Assembly: GCF_900700375.1 (NCBI RefSeq)
Contig: NC_041708.1
Span: 7,154,313-7,218,312, forward strand
Direction of reading: 5' to 3'
DNA length: 64,000 bases
DNA from: Denticeps clupeoides
Lineage: Eukaryota > Chordata > Actinopteri > Clupeiformes > Denticipitidae
The position numbers and the translations under genes are program-made. Shown here piece after piece: positions 41,891-54,511 of the stretch. The notes beneath the pieces are model-generated. The model was not told the origin of the DNA. It worked only from the letters and a program-made list of their open reading frames with translations, and ran no database searches. Position 1 is the first letter of the stretch; each line of letters begins with the position of its first letter.

Positions 41891-44800
41891 GGCTCTTACC
41901 TGGCGATGAAGATACAAAGCAGGTAGATGTGGTTTGGGCCAGCCAGCATCATGGCCATGCTGAGGACCAGCTTCAGGACGAAGAGCCAGCGAACCACCTG
42001 GTACACGCCCAGCCGCCGGCACAGAGTCACAAAATACATGTTGTTCACATGAGGGGCGATGTAGGAAATGCCTAGATGACAGAAAACATGACGTCATTAT
42101 ATATTTTCAGCTCATATAGCATGACACAAGTTGCCTTTGTATTCCACAGATTAGACAGTCTCTGAGAGTGACCGGCACTACTCTTACCCAGCAGGAAGGA
42201 GCCGGTGGAGGCAGAGATCTGGTCAGACAGGAGATGCTCCAGGAACAGAGGGAAGAAGTTACTGTTGAAATGGCAGTGAAATACCTGCATGCGAAAAACA
42301 GAATTAAAGAAGGCGTTTTAATGTCACGTGTATATAGGCAAGGATGTCACGATATGTAGATGTACATGAGTCACAATACGATTATATAACAATATGCTAT
42401 GATACTGTAGTGATATTGTAGAGTTCACTGAAAATGTAAAAAAGGAGCTGAAATATAATATTCATATACAAATATAAATATAATATTTTATCTTCTATGG
42501 CCCTGCTATATAACCATACTAATCACTTCAAAGAGGTAGAAGGAAAATTAAATAGTAATGATTTTAGTGGAGGTATAAGCCTAGTTTCAGGCGTGTGAAT
42601 GCTTGACACTATGACACTTTTACCTGGACAAGGTTCATAGATGCAAACCAAATAAAGTTGCTGTGGCGAGACAGCTGCTTCAGATACTCCCCGAGAGTGA
42701 CCGCTTTCTCTGCTGGAACCAGGGGGGCCTGGCCAACACACAGCCTGCAGTAGAAATAGAGCACATCACCGAAAAACTCCAAAGCAGTGGGCAGCCATGA
42801 CGGGCGCACAGAGAGCAGTGTGTTGGGACGGAACTTTGCTCAGTAGCACCTTGGCGGTACAGGATTCTAATTGGCAACCTTTCCGATCACGGGCCTGTTA
42901 CAGTCCCCTAGTAGCCTGTAATTTAAACCTAACATGCCTAATCTCAGAATGAAATAGGGGAGTTAAGTCCACAGCCACCATTATCAAACCTATCCTTGTT
43001 TGGTGAGATGATTATTAAATCCACCATATCAGCAGATCACACCGAAGTACCAAATAATTTATCCCCCCCAAAACTGTGCATATGTTTGCTAGCTACACTG
43101 AAGCTACACTGTGGATAGACTATTGGATCTCTAATAAAGTGGCCAGTACCTCTATAAATGGCCAATTAAGTGTTCCTGGAGGAACAGAATTAAGATGCAC
43201 TGACCGACAAAGAGCAGGACACACAGGAGTTGCCTACCTGAGTGTGGGAACTGTCCATAATTTATGCTGACCCCGATGGATAGCAACCAATGGAATCACA
43301 CCAGCTCAGATTTCAGCACACAAAATGAATCCATTAAACGTGTCTACTAATCAATGGCTCCCTTCTCTGCTTTCAAGTTTTTTTTAAATGGTAGACAAAA
43401 CAACTTGCAGACACACAATAGAAACAGATTACAAATCAGGACTTACTCCTTAAGCGCTTCGCTCTCATCCTGTCTCTGGCGAACTTCGCTCTGGAAACGT
43501 AACCGCAGCAGTCGCAGCACCACCCCGAAGCCAATCACGGACAGGCCGGCCAGCATCACGCAGAAGAGCCTGAAGGAGAAGAAGTCTTCTTTGTCCCAGA
43601 AGAAGTAGGACAGGAAGACTGAGAGCGACCCCAGTGCGCTGAACAGGGAGCTGTGGAAGTTGAGCTGCGTCCGGTCGTGGGCCGACACGGCCAAGTCCGC
43701 CAAAAGGGCGTTGTGGTTGAGGTCGACGACGGTGAGGAAGCCGTCATAAAGGCACAGACACACGAGGAACTGGAGACCCGGACGAGCCCACGACACCCAG
43801 AAAGCCAGGAAAGACACAGCAAAGAGGGGGGCATACTTGGAAAGAGCCTTCAGCCGTTTTAGCACCACCTCTGGGGTCGAGATCTGGGGTCCCACCCTAC
43901 CAATCAATCAATCAATCAATAAATAATTATTATACATTAAATAAATACATTATTAAAACTTCCAAGTGAATAGTAAAAATTACTCACTGAGGAGAACTGA
44001 GGAAAGATCGGTCGCTCAGCCAGCCAAACAGAGGGTCATTCAGGCTGTTCCAGATTAGAAAAACAGTCTGCAACAACACAGTGACATTTCAGAAATGGCC
44101 AACGTCTCCCCTCCACACTCCCTTGCAAGATGCAAGTGACAAGAGATGGGGGGGGGGGGGGGGGGGCTTTTTACAGGCCTTTACTTCGAAGGGACGGATG
44201 AAATAAAATGCCCTGCTGCACAAACCTTGAGTTCCGTTTTTAAATGGCAGCATGTTCACAAAACAATTGGTCATAAATCAACTTTAACTAAAATGCTCTA
44301 GAAGATGTTTTTTTTTTTTTTTTGGTTGCAATTATTGTAAAGATTGTAATAAAACGAGATTTTTGATGGAGTTACAGTGTGCACCAATCACCTTAATTTA
44401 AGGTGGTATTCTTTAAACGTTAAAAACATTATCCAACGACATGCATTGTACGCAGCCAATAAACAAACCAGCAATTTCAAATGGGAAGAGCCTGGCTGAG
44501 CAATGGGGAACTTCAAAGTGAAGTGAATCTTTTTTGTCATCGTGATACATAGCACAGCACACATCTACCACAGAAAATGTGAATCGGAAAGTAGATGCGG
44601 TTTTGGTGTTCACTAGTAAAATTTAGAAAAATGGTTATGGTGCTTATTTAGCAAAGTTAGCAGGACAACAGCAACATGCAAAAAGTCTTGACTGTAACAT
44701 CAACGTGTGAAGCCTTCACTGAAACCAATGAGCAGCAACGCTGAATAATGTTTAAAAAATGCTATGACAGTCAAATAAATAGATTGCCAAAGTGAAACTA

Positions 44801-45059
44801 TCATGAGCAAGACACTCTTTCCTACGATGCACCAGGAAGACTGCGGAGCCGAAGTTTGAATAAATGCAAAATCATGTTTGCGGCCAGCACTCACCTCACC
44901 CACCCAGAACGACAACTTGTCAATTTTGTAGATCGACACGAACGTCTCCACATAATACAGCAAGAAGACGTTGTGCAGGACGGACACGAAGAGAGACAGG
45001 GAGCCATAGAGCAGTGCAGTGGAGACCCCCTGAGCCCAGCACCACGTCCTCGCCACCAT
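41093..45059 (-). CDS. mfsd13a: MFSD13A/TMEM180, multi-pass MFS-type membrane protein
   Basis: Eight coding exons in transcript order: 44895-45059, 43988-44067, 43447-43896, 42624-42744, 42188-42284, 41900-42071, 41420-41613 and 41093-41340. All have GT/AG borders and chain in phase to 1527 nt, 508 residues (human protein about 517). I recognise the family from conserved text: [94 protein letters not shown] and FTLHGRRL. Many hydrophobic segments fit about 12 membrane helices. Start [11 protein letters not shown] has a purine-rich context (gaaggATGg) and aligns with the human N terminus; the frame stays open upstream, so a longer start is possible. Substrate is unknown for this family. The frame looks intact. 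A (GT)n run (41853-41888) directly follows the exon 6 donor side. Confidence 0.93.
41853..41888 (+). repeat. (GT)n microsatellite in mfsd13a intron
   Basis: 36 bp of GT repeats on the + strand; read as CA on the transcribed strand, starting about 12 bp after the donor of the exon 41900-42071. Confidence 0.95.
42784..42900 (-). repeat. SINE family B fragment
   Basis: gcagtgggcagccatgacgg, then ctttgctcagtagcaccttgg and the head remnant ggcaacctttccgatcacgg. In the mfsd13a intron between exons 3 and 4. Confidence 0.75.
44149..44166 (+). repeat. Poly(G) run
   Basis: Eighteen consecutive G in mfsd13a intron 1, read as poly(C) on the transcribed strand. Confidence 0.9.
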
Positions 45060-47350
45060 CCTTCCGTCACTGTCGCTCTCTGGGCCGCCGGCGGCAGAAC
45101 GCTGCTCATCCCAGTGGTCGGCGGACCTCCTCAGCCTCCCAGCCAGTCCTACAGAGACACACGGGCCAGAAACGGCGGTGAAGACGAGGCAGGATTACAG
45201 TTTCCAGTGGCGCAGAACTACTAAAAAAAAAAAAAAAAAAGCTTCAGACAGACGGTTACGTCCATTAAGGCCTGTTTACAGCTAAGTCTGTTTTAACTGT
45301 GGAAACTGTGACGCACAGCATTGAGTGGATTTTTTTTAAATCGACAGTAGAAATACAATTAAAACCCAAATGTATCTTATAATCGATGCATCGCAACGCA
45401 GACGATCGACGCAGCGCAGAACATAATTGATTAGATCGTAACGTAGTGGCTTGGTGATTTTCTAGCAGCCTCTCCTTAAAAAGTGGTGCCGGTAGTGACG
45501 ACCCTGTAGGTGTTTCGGGCTAGTGTTCAGCCTGCCCCTTCAAAACACGCACACGAAGCGGGAACGGAGGAAAAGCGGATCTCATCAGTCTCAAGGTGTC
45601 CAGAGATCTATGACATTATCTCCTTGCTCTGAGCCCAAAATTACCAACTTTAGAGAAAAATAATGACTTTTTTACAAATTACTTTTACTGGTGTAACACA
45701 CGGTGGTGTATAGAGCCCACCTTCCTACCCGACTTATCTTGTACAGCTGGACACGCCCCAACAGCCTCAGAAAGGTGATGATCGGACCAGATCACTCACC
45801 TTTTCCCACGAAAAAGAGAGATTTAGTTCAGACTGTTTCACACCTCTCGCCACATGCCAAACTTATCTTTAGCAGAAAACCTGTGAGTCCACATCTTCCC
45901 GTGCAAAGATCTTAACTCTCTCGAAATAAACCGGGGTGAGCGTGGACCTGCATGTGGGCTATTAAAGCAAAGCCGATCTGCCCCTGCCGCCAAGTCCTCT
46001 TAAGCGTTTATCTAGTCTGACGTCAAGCGAACTTGCGTTTTTTAAGTTTCTCCATCCTGTTCCTGGACGAACTGCCTCGAACCCAAACTGAACTAGTCTC
46101 TTCATTTATATAAAAACCTTCCTGCCAGGTGCTCCTCCTCCTGAGCAGGAGTGAGAAACATCACAGATTACTTAATCATCTAAATTACATATCATGTTAT
46201 ACCGCATTAGGCTGCAAATTAAATAAATCCAGCAATTTGGTCAAATGTTTTTTTTAAAGAACGGTTGAGATTTAGCCACCTATTCAAACTGTACACAGTA
46301 AAAAAAAAAAAAAACCCATTAAATTATGTATTTTCGATCGTTTCTCCAGAGTTATAAACCATTTAAAAGCCTTCTGAAGGCAGTGGTCGACAAAGCAAAT
46401 TCATATTCACAAAAATGTAAAATCAACAGATGACCACTTCAGTCATGGCTCCAGTTTAGCCAGCAAGCTAGTGACCAAAAACGCGTTTTAATCCCGCCGA
46501 CCACTTTTCACTTGTCCACGTAAACCGACATGTTGAGCCAGAATCAGACACCACGCACAAATTAAGTTGAACAACATGAAAATGTGCATTTATTAGCCAG
46601 AACGGTTCGCCCGGGTAAGAATGTGATAGTTAGCCGGCTAGCTAGCCAAGCCTATTCGGTGACGTGTAACGAGGTTTAAAAGGCTCTTCACCCGCTAGCT
46701 CTACTAGTTTCTGGCAGTCAGAGATTAGGAGCGTGGGCGCGGAAATGTACGTACCATAGCTAGAGATGTACCCGCTCCAAAATGTTGCCCCCAAAAACTC
46801 ACTAACGACCCCACGGGCTCAAGGCGTGATCCTCCTCCAAGAGGGCGCAGATCTCTTATCTGTTCTTATCGATTCTTACAGAAACTGGGGAGGCGTTCGT
46901 GATGTGTCGTTCGTTAACAAACGATTCATTCATTTTGTCATCAAGCGGAATTGATTCTTTCTTAATGAACAGTTGATTTTTTCATTTATTAATGTTCTAC
47001 GTTTTATTAAATATTACATAAGTGTGTATATGTATAATTAAATTATTATAGTTGTGACAGGACATTTGTCACTTCCAAGCAACTGTTTCCGCTGATCTGA
47101 TTCTTAACAGTGAACTGATGCACGCGTGAGATTCGGATCACTGAAGAGTCGGAGTGTGGTCGTCACTGACGTCACTGATAGGCGGCGCTTTTATGACTGA
47201 CCCAGGACCAGTTCTCTCTATACACGGGCTATTATCAGCATTACGAAGCAAACCACCAAACTGATTTCAGTACAGAAAGCACACGCGCTACCAGTTTAGA
47301 GGCTAGACTCGGCGTCAACAGGCATCGCCCGTTACTTTAGAAACTGAGTA
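45060..47350 (-). promoter_or_regulatory. Upstream and probable promoter region of mfsd13a
   Basis: No gene recognised. A possible splice acceptor (tctctgtag) at about 45150 on the minus strand suggests a noncoding exon further up. A cAMP-response-like motif tgacgtca is at 47167-47174. The core promoter is not located. 46880-46990 contains a diverged cgttcgttaacaaacgattc/aatgaacag sequence resembling hAT terminal motifs seen elsewhere in this window. Confidence 0.35.
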
Positions 47351-47764
47351 ATGCTGTTCATTCGTTGATACCAATATGTTTAAAAATGAAAGTGATGTTC
47401 CACTCTGTACTAAACAGTGTCCCGTATGCTATGGTGAGTAAGAACGTATAAAATTCAAAACAGTGACACAAAAGTTTCATGCATACAAAAATATCTTTTG
47501 TAAAGGTTTATACCCCGGCCTTATGCAGCCTTATAATGGTTTCCATCTGCTGCAAACCCAACTATGTATCATTGCAAGCTGCAAGACGGCCAGCCACGCA
47601 CATGGCCAGCCCCGCCCTCTGTCAGCCCCGCCCACCCGTCTTTATTGGTCAGATGCCTCTCTCAGCTCCTGATTTGTTGACCGTATTCCCCACTTGCTTC
47701 CGCGTCTTCGTGAACCATGAAGATTAAAGGTCGCTTTTATATAGGAACTCAGCTGTAAAACTCA

Positions 47765-48105
47765 TAATTGGATGGTGACGAATCTGCATATAGACTGGAA
47801 GTTGAGTGGCTAGTGCTCTGGTGCACACGGCACAACCTGCAGCTGAACAAGCTGAAGACTGTAGAGATCTTCAGGAGACTTCAGGAGATGTCCCTCAACC
47901 CTGCTCCTCCTCCCCACTGTCTTCTGTGGAGTCCTTCAAGTTCATGGTCCCACTAACTCCCAGGACCTGAAGTGGGAGACCAACATCTCTTCCATCCTCA
48001 AGAAGACCCAGGAGAGGATGTACTTCCTTAGGCAACCGAGTCTGTCCACTGCTCCTCCATGACAGTCTGGTACCTGGACCTGTGCCCCTCAAGATGCACT
48101 TGTGT
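47765..48105 (+). mobile_element. LINE reverse-transcriptase fragment (another non-LTR family)
   Basis: Decayed text resembling the region after the RT catalytic domain: AYRLEVEWLVLWCTRHNLQL, NKLKTVEIFRR, later TNISSILKK (around 47980) and a following YFLRQ. Ends not found. It differs from the CR1/L2-like copies here. Confidence 0.6.
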
Positions 48106-48362
48106 CAAAAGTAATTGTACGTAATAAAACAAATTGTGTATCTTAAATGTAATTTGTACGTCTATTTGCCAAGATTTTGTAACAACGCTTCTAATCTGAA
48201 ACGTCTACGGCAACAGAGTTACGCATACACAGTGTATGTTTTCGGGTACCTACATTTTACACCGCGCTTACCTACTACCTCCCTCGGTTTTTACGTCATC
48301 AACGTTTTCAGCATTATATCTTAGATCCTGGCATTCCATTTTTCTGCATTATGTTTAAACCT

Positions 48363-48556
48363 GGGTGGTAGTAGCCTAGTGGGTAACACACTCACCTGTG
48401 AACCAGAAGACCCAGGTTCAAATCCCACTTACTACCATTGTGTCCCTGAGCAAGACACTTAAGTTGCTCCAGGGGGGGACTGTCCCTGTAACTACTGATT
48501 GTAAGTCGCTCTGGATAAGGGCATCTGATAAAAGCTCTAAATGTAAATGTAAACCT
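48363..48556 (+). repeat. SINE family A copy, full-length
   Basis: Best-preserved copy: gggtggtagtagcctagtgg head with box A/B-like tRNA features (ggttcaaatcccac), a body of gtccctgagcaagacactta, and a tail gtaagtcgctctggataagg ending in taaatgtaaatgtaaa. Confidence 0.92.
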
Positions 48557-48761
48557 CTAACATAAATTCAGACATTCTTATGTCAATGTACATGTACAAA
48601 AATACAATAAAGTATATAATATGACCCAAACCCAAAGTATAGGCATTATATTTAGTAACATTACAATTATTCTTTAATCTCAAACTAAAAGAAAACATTT
48701 TGATCGGTGGGGCTACAATGAAACTTGATTTTTGCCGTGTATTTGAATTCAGACTGTAGGT

Positions 48762-50806
48762 TTACATTTACATTTACGGCATTTGGCAGACGCCCTTATC
48801 CAGAGCGACTTACAACGTGCTTTCAAGTTACCATCGATGAAGAGATCAATTCCGGTTCACTAGGACCCCAACTATGAATACATCTATTTAATTCACTCTG
48901 TTGTAGATTCTGTACACAAAGTTTGACAAGAAAATTACAATTTAATCTAAATATTCTTTAAAGAGGAAGGTCTTGAGCTGCCGTTTGAAGGTGCTCAGTG
49001 ACTGAGCTGTTCTGACCTCGAGGGGAAGTTCATTCCACCACCGAGGGGCCAAGACGGAGAAGAGTCTGGATGAATGTTTTCCTTTTACCTTCAGAGATGG
49101 AGGGACCAGGCGAGCAGTACTGGAGGCTCGGAGTAGACGAGGTGCAGTGCGAGGTGTAATGAGGGCTGTGAGGTAGGATGGTGCTGCTCCATGTTTGGCT
49201 TTGTAGGCCAGCATCAGTATTTTGAACCTGATGCGTGCAGCTACTGGGAGCCAGTGAAGGGAACGTAGCAGAGGGGTGGTATGGGAGAATTTGGGAAGGT
49301 TGAAGATCAGTCGTGCTGCTGCATTTTGTATGAGTTGTAGAGGTCGGATGGTACATAGAGGTAGACCAGCTAGAAGGGAGTTACAGTAGTCCAGTCGTGA
49401 GATTACTAAGGACTGAACCAGTAGTTGGGTGGCCTGGGTTGACAGGTAAGGGCGGATTCGTCTGATATTGTAGAGAAGGAATCTACATGAGCGGGAAAGA
49501 TTGCTGATGTGAGTTGAGAAGGAGAGTTGGTTGTCTATTGTTACGCCAAGGTTGCGGGCTGTTGCAGAAGGAGAGAGCTGCGAGTTGTCTAGGTAAATAG
49601 CAAGATCCTGATGTGGTGAAGAATCTGCTGGAATGAATATTAGTTCAGTTTTGGTGGGATTGAGTTGGAGGTGATGGGCTGCCATCCAAGACGAGATGTC
49701 TGTTAGACATGCAGAGATTTTGGAAGCAGCATGTAGATCAGAGGGAGGAAAGGAGAAGAGGAGTTGTGTGTCGTCAGCATAGCAGTGGTAGGATAATCCA
49801 TGTGAGGAAATGACCTCACCAAGTGATCTCGTGTAGAGGGAGAAAAGGAGAGGACCTAGCACCGAGCCTTGAGGGACACCAGTGGAGAGTCTACGTGAGG
49901 TAGAGGTGGATCCTTTCCAAGTCACTTGGTAAGATCGCTCATCAAGGTAGGAAGCAAACCACTGCCATGCTGAGCCCCGAATTCCAAGCCTCTTCAGGAT
50001 TGACAAGAGAGTCTTGTGGTTAACGGTGTCAAATGCAGCAGATAGGTCAAGGAGAATAAGAACTGATGACAGTTTTGCCAATCTGGCTGCATGTAGCTGC
50101 TCGGTAACCGCCAAAAGGGCAGTCTCGGTGGAATGAGCTGTTCTGAAGCCAGACTGGTTAGGATCCAGGAGGTTGTTCTGTGATAAATGGAGTGATAGCT
50201 GGTTGTAGACACAGCGCTCAAGGATTTTGGATAGAAACGAGAGGAGGGAAACTGGTCTGTAATTGTTAATGTCTGTAGGATCAGCAGTGGGTTTCTTTAG
50301 GATTGGAAGAACCCTGGCTGTTTTGAAGGCGGATGGTACGTGGCCAGATGAGATTGAGCCGTTTATGATATAAGAAATGAAAGGGATGAGGTCAGGGGAG
50401 ATAGTTTGAAACATTGCAGAAGGTATTGGATCTAGTGGACAGGTGGTTGGGTTGCCTGTGGAAATAATCTGAATGATTTCATCAGATGTGATTTTAGAAA
50501 ATTGATTTAGAGTAGTTGTCGAATTTTCAGAGGGAAGAGTAGGATTAGTGGTGGAGAATGTCTCACAGATTTTTTCAATCTTCCCTGTGAAGAAGTTGGC
50601 AAAATCATCAGCTGTTAATGAAGTTGGGGCAGGGGAAGTCGGGGGGTTGAGTAGGGATAAGAAGATGTTGTGGAGTTTTTGAGGGTTGTGGGCAGAGGCT
50701 TCTAGTTTTGTTTTGTAGAAAGCAGTTTTAGCAGTAGTGAGGTTAGTAGAAAATTTGCGCAGAAGATTCTGGTAATCCAGTAGGTCTGAGTCAAGTTGAG
50801 ATTTCT
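48762..50806 (-). mobile_element. CR1/L2-like LINE, 5'-truncated, with long open reverse-transcriptase frame
   Basis: The frame is open from about 50806 down to the stop after FLFKEYLD at 48942 (over 600 codons if the segment before the first Met is counted; 490 from that Met at 50414). RT landmarks are ILPILKKPTADPTD, NYRPVSLLSF, LLDLSAAFDTVNH, GVPQGSVLGP and the catalytic YADDTQL. A 3' UTR follows, ending gtaagtcgctctggataagg with a taaatgtaaatgtaaac tail. The upstream endonuclease part is missing. Such an open frame suggests recent insertion. Confidence 0.9.
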
Positions 50807-50835
50807 TGACTCAACTGAGTCAAGTTGAGATTACT

Positions 50836-50984
50836 TGCATAGCTCCAGTACCAGTGGTGGAATGTAACGAAGTATTTGTACTTAGTTACTGTACTTAAGT
50901 AAATTTTAATGTATCTGTACTTTTTACTTAAGTAAAAATAATAATGCATACTTTTTATTTCACTCCACTACATTTTACGGCAAT
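50836..50984 (+). repeat. Exact duplicate of a hAT end plus its flank
   Basis: 149 bp identical by eye to 51834-51982, comprising the host flank tgcatagctccagtac and the first 133 bases of the hAT terminal sequence (cagtggtggaatgtaacgaa). It stops abruptly at ggcaatt and is joined on its other side to the truncated end of the LINE. Confidence 0.85.
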
Positions 50985-51639
50985 TAAAAAGGTTGATCGT
51001 TTCCTTTTGTTTCTAACTAATTTCCTTGTGTATATCGTACTCCAGCATTTTTCCCCATTTAGATCTGAGTACCTTAAAATTGTGGTGTGGGGTTAGGAGA
51101 AGAAATGCCTAAAGATTTGTGTTTTAGGAATTGTGACAGCTGACTTTTTTTATTTATTTATCTTTTACAATGTGTAGGGGGAGTAGGCCAACGAAAACTA
51201 AACCAAATCCAGCCGGAGTCCACAGGTTATTCAGGGAAGTTGCTCTTCAGTGGTTCCGGGGTTGGAAAGAGCATGCAGTCCTCTCAGTCCAGACTCATTA
51301 CAGCTTTTAGCCATGCCAAAAGCGCGCTGCCAAAAAATGCAACGCTCAGCTTCCAATGCATATGCTGTTAATGCATGTGCCGCTCTGTAAGGAAACTCAG
51401 AGTACTGAGGTAAACACGTTGATTCAATTGAAGGTGACAGACTTGAAGTTTCTAGTAGAGTTCAAGGCCTCTCTGCTGCTGATTTAGCATTGGGTTCAGC
51501 CTCATGCAAGAATGTTTTAATGTAGGTGTACCATTCTAGAATGTTTTATGGTTAGATATTACATACGTGCATCGAGCAGTTGCTATCAAACAATTAATCA
51601 ATCTAGGGAAACAACCCAATGTCAGGTTTATGGGAAATT

Positions 51640-51849
51640 GAGGCCTTGAACTATACCAGTTGCTCACATTGATGATAGAAAATGCCCATCTTTTCCAAGA
51701 ACTATTTAGTCGCAAAGGTAAGTTTTATGTGAGTTAAATCCAGATTTGGGTTTTTGCAATTCAAGTACATCTCATAATTATTAAATATGCCTTCACAATT
51801 TTTATGGTGCCTGATGCGGATTTCCTCATATCCTGCATAGCTCCAGTAC
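51640..51849 (+). repeat. Repeat unit copy A, left half
   Basis: Matches 60281-60458 (caattcaagtacatctcataa against caattcgtttacatctcataa, tatgccttcacaatttt). It continues after the hAT insertion at 54512. No coding function recognised. Confidence 0.75.
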
Positions 51850-52587
51850 CAGTGGTGGAATGTAACGAAGTATTTGTACTTAGTTACTGTACTTAAGTAA
51901 ATTTTAATGTATCTGTACTTTTTACTTAAGTAAAAATAATAATGCATACTTTTTATTTCACTCCACTACATTTTACGGCAATTATCTGTACTTTCTACTC
52001 CACTACATTTCTACAATTTATGCCGTTACTCGCTACATTTTATGAACACAATTTCCTCAAAATCTTGCATGAAAAATAGTTCGCCTATTGCGTTCTGGCG
52101 TTGTTTGCCATTTCCGACCAATCAGGCTTTATTATCCAATGATGGTGAAGCGCGTCAGTTCGCAGCACGAGCTGGTAGACGAGACATTCAACATGGACCC
52201 AGAGCTGCATCTACTGAGCTCTGAATCACAAAGAAATCCTTGGCCATATTTAAGAAATTTATTTGAGTACAAAGGAGCAAAGAATGAGTCCTTGCGATTT
52301 TTTTGCATCCCATGCCTGCCTCAACATAAAGAATTGTTGGCATTTAAAAACTCTCCTTTGAAAAAAAAAAAAATAGAGGTAAGCTATGCTATGGTATGCT
52401 ACGCTTTTGGGTATGTTATGACATGTTATGATACATTTCGCTAGATAATAGTATGTTGACATACAGAAATAGTATAAAAGTCACACCAGTGTAGCTTCAT
52501 TATTTTTTTTAACACGGTGGTAGGATAAAACTGGTTTATTAGCTCAGAGAAGATAGCTTAATGTCTTTGCTAGCATAATGTCCAGCT

Positions 52588-52952
52588 CAGTGTTGTGCCA
52601 GTTCACACTGAAAAAGAACTAGTTCACGTTCATAGTTCATTTTTTACAATTTTGAACCATGTTCACAGCTCAAAAAATGAACTAGTTCACGTTCGTTCTT
52701 TAGTTTTTGTTTTTTTTTTTTCCTTTCAGTCCGTTTTTTCAACTGCTTCTGCAGAGGCGTCCAGACTCGAAGCACCAGCCATGCTAGCCTGTAACCAGCA
52801 CACTTTAAAACGTGAGCGGCGTTCAGTCTCGCCAGAGTGAACGTCACTCACGTTCAGGTTCATAATTTGTAAACTGATTCGTTCAGCGTTCACGAAAAAT
52901 AGGAACGTGTTCAACGAACGCCGTTCATTGAATGCGTTCATGCACAACACTG
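52588..52952 (+). mobile_element. Nested non-autonomous hAT element
   Basis: 365 bp with ends cagtgttgtgccagttcac and gttcatgcacaacactg, flanked by a perfect 8-bp duplication gtccagct at 52580-52587 and 52953-52960. It has many gttcac/gttcgt motifs near both ends and no coding capacity. It sits inside the larger hAT element and so is younger. Confidence 0.93.
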
Positions 52953-53137
52953 GTCCAGCTTGGCTGGAAGTGGTGCTTTCCGCCTGTTTCACAATCAGTA
53001 GTCATCTCTGACTAGAGATATAATCACAATAGACCAACACTCGTGTATTTCCTGGGTTTCTCACATATTTCAGGACCCCCTCCAATTTGGTTTTGTATTC
53101 ACTTAAATGCAATATCTCGTAATTATAAGGTTTATAT

Positions 53138-54225
53138 TAGTGGTGGGCCGTTATCGGCGTTAACGTGAGACTCTTATCGGGCTATAAAAAAAATATCGCC
53201 GTTAATCTATTCACAAAGTTGGGTTGGGAGCTGGGTCTATACTACACAAGCTATTGTGCCGGAGTTAAATGGTTACACTAGATTTATAAGTATATTTCTT
53301 CTTTTAGTTTCTTATTTCCTAAAGACTTTTATTTTGTTTTTGAGACCCGGTTCAGGTCTCTTGGACACATGGCGTGAGCTGTGAGAGGTGTGTGGGGTTT
53401 GTGTGCACAAAGTTATTTCTTTCATTTTAATTTATGTACATATTAGGAATATTTTGCATGTGTGTTATTTTGTGAATATTTTTTTTATGTTCTTTTAATA
53501 CTGTATATTGTAGAGAGAGGTGCAGAAAGACGCGATGTTCTGACACGACCTTGCTTTTTGTACAGGTATGCAGTATTGTAAATTGTGAATGCTTTATGTT
53601 AATGTTCAGTTCTCTTGGACACATGGCGTGAGTTGTGAGAGAGAGAGGTGCAGAAAGACGCGATGTGTGACGCAACGTTCTGACGCAACCTTGCTTTTTG
53701 TACAGAATACGCTTTGCACAGAAAATCTCTTGGGTGTCAGCTCATCATTTGTGGTTCAAGAAACGAAATCAAAAAGTTACACAACGCAGAAGAAGAACCG
53801 CTACACCATGACTTTCACCTTGATATTTTTGCGCGGTTGTATACCTAGCCGAATTGCACTGTAGGGGGCGAGAACAAGTCTTCGAACTGTGAAATTATCA
53901 CATCAAACGTGACGTAGTAACATGGATGCAGCTATTTAACTGAATAAACAGTTGGTAAACAAAAGTGCATCTTATTGAACATAATTTATTTTCATCACCA
54001 ATTATCATAGTAGAACAGCTTTCTCAAGCAGTTTGTGATGCATTTTGGAAACAGGAGATGAGCCCCTGGTCTAATGCGCCACCTGGCTTGAGAAACCTGT
54101 TCTCAAAGACTTACTTTTAGTCATTATTTGGGTAGCACACATACTCTGAATGCCTTCGGCAGAATTCAAATGAGCCATTTTAATGTAGATTAATGTAGAT
54201 TAATCTAGATTAATTCCAAGATATA
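53138..54225 (+). repeat. Repeat with cgttatcggcgttaacg start, containing a roughly 134-bp tandem array
   Basis: It starts agtggtgggccgttatcggc, a frequent fish DNA-repeat terminus, and includes copies of a unit with cttggacacatggcgtgag and aaagacgcgatgtg. It ends near the gattaatctagattaattcc motif. A second, 5'-truncated copy is at 63185-63803. The complementary terminus was not found, so class is uncertain. Confidence 0.6.
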
Positions 54226-54511
54226 CTGTATAATTGCTTGTAATTATTACGAGCAATGACATCAGTACAGGCATAAATCAGTATATGTACTATGCTTTTA
54301 CAAAATGGCAAACCCCAGAGGTTGAGACAAACAATTGTGTGAGTACTTTTACTAAAAAAAATACTTTAAAGTAAATTTAAAAGTAAGTACTTAGGACTTT
54401 TACTTAAGTAAGATTGTTGATGTAGCACTCCTACTTTTACTCGAGTACATATTTTGCAGGTTACTTGTACTTTTACTTAAGTAATAAGTTTCAGTCCTTC
54501 CTTTACCACTG

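Larger units (their letters stand above)
51850..54511 (+). mobile_element. hAT-type transposon with nested insertions
   Basis: 2662 bp with ends cagtggtggaatg and ...cctttaccactg. It is flanked by an 8-bp duplication, tccagtac (51842-51849) and tccattac (54512-54519). The terminal regions are rich in ctttttacttaagta motifs. Near 52192-52380 a BED-type zinc finger reading is seen (MDPELHLLSSE, WPYLRNLFEYKG, FFCIPCLPQHKELLAF), the start of a hAT transposase; the catalytic part is absent. Another hAT element and a further repeat lie inside it. Copy B near 60.45 kb gives the unfilled site. Confidence 0.87.

Noticed and set aside
43354-43608. Plus-strand frame opposite an mfsd13a exon
   Set aside because: It is antisense to a well-supported coding exon and lacks independent support.
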